Part shown: piece after piece, positions 15,918 through 19,428 of the stretch
How positions within the stretch are numbered: the stretch's first letter is position 1
How the letters are laid out: each line of letters opens with the position of its first letter
Source: Streptomyces katrae
GTDB lineage: Bacteria > Actinomycetota > Actinomycetes > Streptomycetales > Streptomycetaceae
Direction of reading: 5' to 3'
Assembly: GCF_000717655.1 (NCBI RefSeq)
Contig: NZ_JNZY01000065.1
Coordinates: forward strand, 1 to 19,428
Length of the DNA stretch: 19,428 nucleotides
Program-made: the position numbers and the translations under genes
The notes under the pieces: model-generated
Seen by the model: only the letters and a program-made list of their open reading frames with translations
Told to the model about the DNA's origin: nothing
The model's database searches: none

Positions 15918-15953
15918 CGTCGCATGTCGGCGCCACCCCCACCGAATGCGCCC

Positions 15954-15999
15954 GTCCGGTGGACAGGGAGCAACGCGCTCCGCACCCGGTCCACCGGAC
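15954..15999 (-). terminator. Terminator hairpin after the mannose-1-phosphate guanylyltransferase gene
   Basis: GTCCGGTGGAC (15954-15964) is an exact complement of GTCCACCGGAC (15989-15999). Inside the loop, GGAGC (15967-15971) pairs with GCTCC (15977-15981). It starts about 30 nt past the stop on the minus strand and ends 36 nt before the DUF881 start, so it probably separates the two transcription units. Confidence 0.55.
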
Positions 16000-16029
16000 T
16001 GCGCTGGTCCACGACGTGTACGGCTGTCC

Positions 16030-18525
16030 TCAGTTCCCGCCGCCGTCCACCACGCCCGCCCACTCGTCCAGCAGCGCCTGCGCGGACGCGTCGTCGGGGC
16101 CTTCGGCCCACAGGTGCGTGACCGCCTCCGCCGGGTCAGGCAGCACCAGGGCCCACCGCCCGTCGGCCTCGACCACCCGCACACCGTCGGTGGTGTCCAC
16201 CTGCCGGTCCCCGGCCGCCTCCACGACCCGCCGCATCACGAGCCCCTTCACCGCCCACGGGGTCGGTACGTCCCGCTTGAGTACATGGGCTCGCGGTATC
16301 CGCGCATCGATCTGGCTCAGGGTGAGCTGGGTCCGCGCCACCAGACCGATCAGCTGGACGAACGCCGCCGACCCGTCGAAGACGCTGCTGAACTCCGGCA
16401 CGATGTATCCGCCCCGGCCGTCCCCGCCGAAGATCGTGTTCTCGGCGCGGCCCACCCGCGTCAGGTCGTCGGGCGAGGTCGTCGTCCACTCCACCTGCGT
16501 CCCGTGGTACGCCGCCACCTGCTCGGCGATACGGGTCGTGGTCACCGGCAGCGCCACCTTGCCGCTGCGCTTCTCCGCGGCCACCAGGTCCAGCAGCACC
16601 AGCAGCGCCCGGTCGTCCTCGATGATCCGCCCGCGCTCGTCCACCAGGGAGATCCGCTCCCCCACCGGGTCGAACCGCACACCGAACGCGGCCCTCGCCG
16701 AAGCCACGATCTCCCCGAGCCGCACCAGCCCGGCCCGCCGGGACTCCGCGGTCTCCGTCGGCCTGGTCTCGTCGAGCCCCGGATTGATCGTCAGTGCGTC
16801 CACACCGAGCCTGCCCAGCAGGCTCGGCAGGACCAGCCCGGCACTGCCGTTGGAGGCGTCGACGACCACCTTGAGCCCGGAATCGGCGATCCCGGTCGTG
16901 TCCACCCGGCGCAGCAGCGAGCCCGTATAGGCGTCGAAGACGCTGCCCGGGAACTGGAGGTCACCGATCTCGCCCGGGAACGCCCTCCGGTACTCCTGCC
17001 GCGCGTACACCCGGTCCAGCTTGCGCTGCTGCTGGAGCGAGAGGTCCGCTCCCCGCTCGTCCAGGAACACGATGTCGACCGAGTCGGGCACCCCGGGAGA
17101 GGTCCGCAGCACGATCCCGCCCGCGCTGCCGCGCGCGGTCTGCTGCCGCGCCACGGGCAGCGGCACGTTCTCCAGGTCGCGCACGTTGATCGCGCTGGCC
17201 TGCAGCGCCGAGATCACGGCCCGCTTGAGCGCTCTCGCGCCACGGGAGTGGTCTCGGGCGGTGGTGACCGTCGCCCCCTTCTTCAGGGTCGTCGCGTACG
17301 CGCCGGCGAGCCGGACCACCAGCTCGGGCGTGATCTCCACGTTCAGGATCCCGGAGACGCCGCGGGTGCCGAAGAGATGCGCCTGGCCGCGGGACTCCCA
17401 GATCACCGACGTGTTGACGAAGGCACCGGCCTCGATCGTCTTGAAGGGGTAGACCCGCACGTTCCCCTGAATGATCGATTCCTCACCGACCAGACACTCG
17501 TCACCGATGACGGCCCCGTCCTCGATCCGGGCCGCCCGCATGATGTCGGTGTTCTTGCCGATGACACAGCCGCGCAGATTGCTGTGCTGCCCGATGTAGA
17601 CGTTGTCGTGGATGACGGCCCTGTGCAGGAAGGCGCCGCTCTTCACGACGACGTTGGACCCGACGACGGTGTGCTCGCGGATCTCCACGCCGGCCTCGAC
17701 CTTGGCGTAGTCACCGATGTACAGCGGCCCGCGGAGCACGGCGTCGGGGCTCACCTCGGCGCCTTCGGCGATCCACACGCCGGGCGAGATCTCGAAGCCG
17801 TCCATCTCGACCTGGACCTTGCCCTCGAGCACGTCGGCCTGCGCCTTGACGTAGCTCTCGTGCGTGCCGACGTCCTCCCAGTAGCCCTCGGCCACATAGC
17901 CGTAGATCGGCCGGCCTTCCTTCATCAGCTGCGGGAAGACATCGCCGGACCAGTCGACAGGAACATCCGGGTCCACGTAATTGAAGACCTCGGGCTCCAT
18001 GACGTAGATACCGGTGTTGACGGTGTCCGAGAACACCTGCCCCCATGTCGGCTTTTCGAGGAAGCGCTCGACCTTTCCTTCCTCGTCCACGATGGTGATG
18101 CCGAATTCCAGCGGGTTCGGCACCCGGGTCAGGCACACCGTGACGAGTGCGCCCTTCTGTTTGTGGAAGCGGATGAGGTCGGTGAGGTCGAAGTCGGTGA
18201 GTGCATCGCCGGAAATGACGAGGAAAGCGTCGTCCTTCAAGGCCTCCTCGGCGTTCTTCACGCTGCCGGCAGTGCCGAGTGGCTTCTCCTCGTTGGCATA
18301 GGTGAGCTCCATTCCGAGCTCCTCGCCGTCACCGAAGTAGTTCTTGACGAGTGACGCCAAGAACTGGACGGTCACAACGGTCTCACTGAGCCCATGCCGC
18401 TTGAGCAGCCTGAGCACGTGCTCCATGATCGGCCGGTTGGCCACCGGCAGGAGCGGCTTGGGCATACTCGAGGTCATGGGGCGAAGGCGAGTGCCTTCGC
18501 CACCGGCCATCACGACGGCCTTCAT
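16030..18525 (-). CDS. manC: Mannose-1-phosphate guanylyltransferase with degenerate phosphomannomutase domain
   Basis: An 831-aa, three-part protein. Residues 1-235 are a nucleotidyltransferase: [11 protein letters not shown] (8-18), [10 protein letters not shown] (81-90), SGDALTD (105-111), EKP (157-159) and GYWEDVGT (214-221). Residues about 245-375 are left-handed beta-helix hexapeptide repeats ([20 protein letters not shown] and similar). From FGTRGVSG (385-392) a phosphohexomutase-like region runs to the end, but its catalytic loops are degenerate. The first part should make GDP-mannose (or another NDP-sugar) from the sugar 1-phosphate, feeding mannolipids, glycoproteins and envelope polymers. 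ATG 18525 follows AAGGAGGA with about 11-nt spacing. Its neighbour encodes a phospholipid synthase, 100 bp upstream. Confidence 0.92.
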   Translation of the reverse strand: MKAVVMAGGEGTRLRPMTSSMPKPLLPVANRPIMEHVLRLLKRHGLSETVVTVQFLASLVKNYFGDGEELGMELTYANEEKPLGTAGSVKNAEEALKDDAFLVISGDALTDFDLTDLIRFHKQKGALVTVCLTRVPNPLEFGITIVDEEGKVERFLEKPTWGQVFSDTVNTGIYVMEPEVFNYVDPDVPVDWSGDVFPQLMKEGRPIYGYVAEGYWEDVGTHESYVKAQADVLEGKVQVEMDGFEISPGVWIAEGAEVSPDAVLRGPLYIGDYAKVEAGVEIREHTVVGSNVVVKSGAFLHRAVIHDNVYIGQHSNLRGCVIGKNTDIMRAARIEDGAVIGDECLVGEESIIQGNVRVYPFKTIEAGAFVNTSVIWESRGQAHLFGTRGVSGILNVEITPELVVRLAGAYATTLKKGATVTTARDHSRGARALKRAVISALQASAINVRDLENVPLPVARQQTARGSAGGIVLRTSPGVPDSVDIVFLDERGADLSLQQQRKLDRVYARQEYRRAFPGEIGDLQFPGSVFDAYTGSLLRRVDTTGIADSGLKVVVDASNGSAGLVLPSLLGRLGVDALTINPGLDETRPTETAESRRAGLVRLGEIVASARAAFGVRFDPVGERISLVDERGRIIEDDRALLVLLDLVAAEKRSGKVALPVTTTRIAEQVAAYHGTQVEWTTTSPDDLTRVGRAENTIFGGDGRGGYIVPEFSSVFDGSAAFVQLIGLVARTQLTLSQIDARIPRAHVLKRDVPTPWAVKGLVMRRVVEAAGDRQVDTTDGVRVVEADGRWALVLPDPAEAVTHLWAEGPDDASAQALLDEWAGVVDGGGN

Positions 18526-18566
18526 GTCGGAAGAGTCCTCCTTGAGAGACGACGTTCTCGCCGACC

Positions 18567-18586
18567 TCACCCGTCCCGGACGGTGA
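18567..18586. promoter_or_regulatory. Inverted repeat between phosphatidyltransferase and manC genes
   Basis: CCGTCC-C-GGACGG (18571-18583), extended by TCA/TGA after a one-base bulge, forms a compact stem 40-60 nt before the manC start. It may be an attenuator or operator. Confidence 0.25.
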
Positions 18587-18625
18587 CTTCGCAACTCTTC
18601 CGCGTCAGCCGGGCGCCGAGCGAGC

Positions 18626-19216
18626 TCAATCGGCCGCGGCGTCCGCCTTCACGAGCCGGCGGACTTGCACCACGTAAAGGATTCCTGCCCACCAGTAGAG
18701 GGTTGTACCCCATCCGGCGAACGCCCATCCGAAAACTGCCCCCATCCAGGCCAACCAACCCGTACCGTCACTGAGCAACAGCAGGGGGAAGGCGTACATC
18801 AGGTTGAAGGTCGCGGCCTTGCCGAGGAAGTTGACCTGCGGCGGCGGATAGCCGTGACGGCGCAGGATCCAGACCATCACCAGCAGCATCAGCTCACGGG
18901 CGATCAGCGCCCCGGTGAGCCACAGCGGCAGAATGTCTCGATAGGTCAGGCCGAAGAGCGTGGAGAGGATGTACAGCCGGTCCGCAGCCGGATCCAGCAG
19001 CCTGCCCAGGCTGCTGATCTGATTCCAGCGCCTCGCCAGCTTCCCGTCGAGGTAGTCGCTGACCCCGCTGAGCATGAGGACGGCGAGTGCCCAGCCGTCG
19101 TGCTTCTCCAGGATCAGCCAGAGGAACAGGGGCACGCCGACGAGACGAGCCATGCTCAGGATGTTCGGAATGGTGAAAATTCGGTCCGTCTGAACCCGAG
19201 TCTCCTGGACCTCCAC
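18626..19216 (-). CDS. CDP-alcohol phosphatidyltransferase, probable eukaryotic-type cardiolipin synthase
   Basis: A 196-aa membrane enzyme with about five transmembrane segments. The family motif DGxxARx8GxxxDxxxD is intact: D57, G58, A61, R62, G71, D75 and D79, with D54 just before. It transfers a phosphatidyl group from a CDP-lipid to an alcohol. From memory, the Streptomyces coelicolor gene in this position beside manC was reported as a eukaryote-like cardiolipin synthase, and the mycobacterial counterpart is pgsA2. The alternative is phosphatidylglycerophosphate synthase. GTG 19216 follows GGAGG with 8-nt spacing, while an in-frame upstream start at 19276 would overlap the promoter. The protein lies in the cytoplasmic membrane. 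Confidence 0.9.
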   Translation of the reverse strand: MEVQETRVQTDRIFTIPNILSMARLVGVPLFLWLILEKHDGWALAVLMLSGVSDYLDGKLARRWNQISSLGRLLDPAADRLYILSTLFGLTYRDILPLWLTGALIARELMLLVMVWILRRHGYPPPQVNFLGKAATFNLMYAFPLLLLSDGTGWLAWMGAVFGWAFAGWGTTLYWWAGILYVVQVRRLVKADAAAD

Positions 19217-19257
19217 CCGGGGGCCTCCACTGTTGAACGTACGAACGATGCCTCCTG

Positions 19258-19286
19258 ACCCTACAGGAAGCCGCACCGGCCCTGAA
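19258..19286 (-). promoter_or_regulatory. Candidate promoter of the phosphatidyltransferase gene
   Basis: Minus strand TTCAGG (19281-19286), a 17-bp spacer and TAGGGT (19258-19263). This fits a sigma-70/HrdB promoter with a good -10 and moderate -35. Transcription would start about 35 nt before the GTG start, downstream of the rRNA terminator. Confidence 0.5.
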
Positions 19287-19289
19287 CGC

Positions 19290-19329
19290 AGAAAAGCCCT
19301 GTACCGGATACCCGGTACAGGGCTTTTCT
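19290..19329. terminator. Strong terminator after 5S rRNA
   Basis: A perfect 18-bp stem: 19290-19307 pairs with 19312-19329, with a 4-nt loop. The 3' side ends GGGCTTTTCT on both strands because the arms begin AGAAAAGCCC. It lies 9 bp past the 3' end of the 5S rRNA on the minus strand and ends the rRNA operon. Confidence 0.85.
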
Positions 19330-19337
19330 ACAATGAT

Positions 19338-19428
19338 TGTTCGGCGGCGTCCTACTCTCCCACAGGGTCCCCCCTGCAGTACCATCGGCGCTGAAAGGCT
19401 TAGCTTCCGGGTTCGGAATGTAACCGGG
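19338..19428 (-). rRNA. rrf: 5S ribosomal RNA, 3' part, cut by window edge
   Basis: The minus strand reads CCCGGTTACATTCCGAACCC, then GGAAGCTAAGCC, GCGCCGATGGTACTGC and finally GGGAGAGTAGGACGCCGCCGA, the classic actinobacterial 5S sequence. About 91 of roughly 117-120 nt are present; the 5' end lies outside the window. It is the last gene of a ribosomal RNA operon entering from the right, followed at once by a strong terminator. Confidence 0.96.

Noticed and set aside
15918..16184. N-terminal extension of the first DUF881 protein
   Set aside because: It would overlap the end of the ManC coding region and cross a terminator hairpin, and its residues show no DUF881 or membrane features.
15844..18354. 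A plus-strand open frame of over 800 codons opposite manC and the DUF881 gene
   Set aside because: Composition is His/Arg/Asp/Val-rich, it spans two real genes and the gap between them, and no motif is recognisable.

Overview
The window reads as chromosomal DNA of a Streptomyces (or very close actinomycete). Support: very high G+C with strong third-position bias, frequent GTG starts with GGAGG-type ribosome binding sites, terminators with GC-rich stems and no T-tract, and proteins of Streptomyces type (DUF5999, long-tailed DinB, the DUF881/Sbp/GarA/MerR cluster). No mobile element, CRISPR array or tRNA was seen. Most of the window is core chromosome.

Left part (1-5140). A possible fragment of a minus-strand gene ends at the window edge. 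It is followed by a PhzF-family isomerase/epimerase (+). This converges on a CPBP membrane protease and a GCS2-type glutamate-cysteine ligase homologue, both on the minus strand. A structured gap of about 0.5 kb leads to two small plus-strand genes, an unrecognised 206-aa protein and a DUF5999 protein.

Middle part (5184-10467). gcvP (glycine decarboxylase P-protein, minus) lies behind a tandem glycine riboswitch. A bidirectional terminator separates it from the DUF5999 gene. A PRC-barrel gene runs divergently from the riboswitch. It converges on dinB (DNA polymerase IV) so tightly that both stop codons lie in one CTAG.

Right part (10547-19428). Transcribed right to left are the end of a 5S rRNA, a eukaryotic-type cardiolipin synthase-like CDP-alcohol phosphatidyltransferase, a two-domain mannose-1-phosphate guanylyltransferase, DUF881-Sbp-DUF881 (4-nt stop/start overlaps), a GarA/OdhI-like FHA protein, an FtsR-like MerR regulator, a bifunctional nuclease family protein and a second MerR regulator. 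From general knowledge, the same order occurs in mycobacteria (pgsA2, DUF881, small basic protein, DUF881, gcvH, garA, merR, DUF151, merR, gcvB). The cluster joins membrane lipid synthesis, sugar-nucleotide supply, an envelope/division-linked membrane unit, a phospho-switch controlling 2-oxoglutarate/glutamate metabolism, division-linked regulators and glycine breakdown.

The most interesting points are the degenerate phosphomannomutase half of the ManC protein, the uncharacterised DUF881-Sbp-DUF881 unit, an extra Tudor-like C-terminal domain on DinB, two possible translation starts for the GarA-like protein, and overlapping palindromes next to the promoter of the last MerR gene. No clearly new system is evident.
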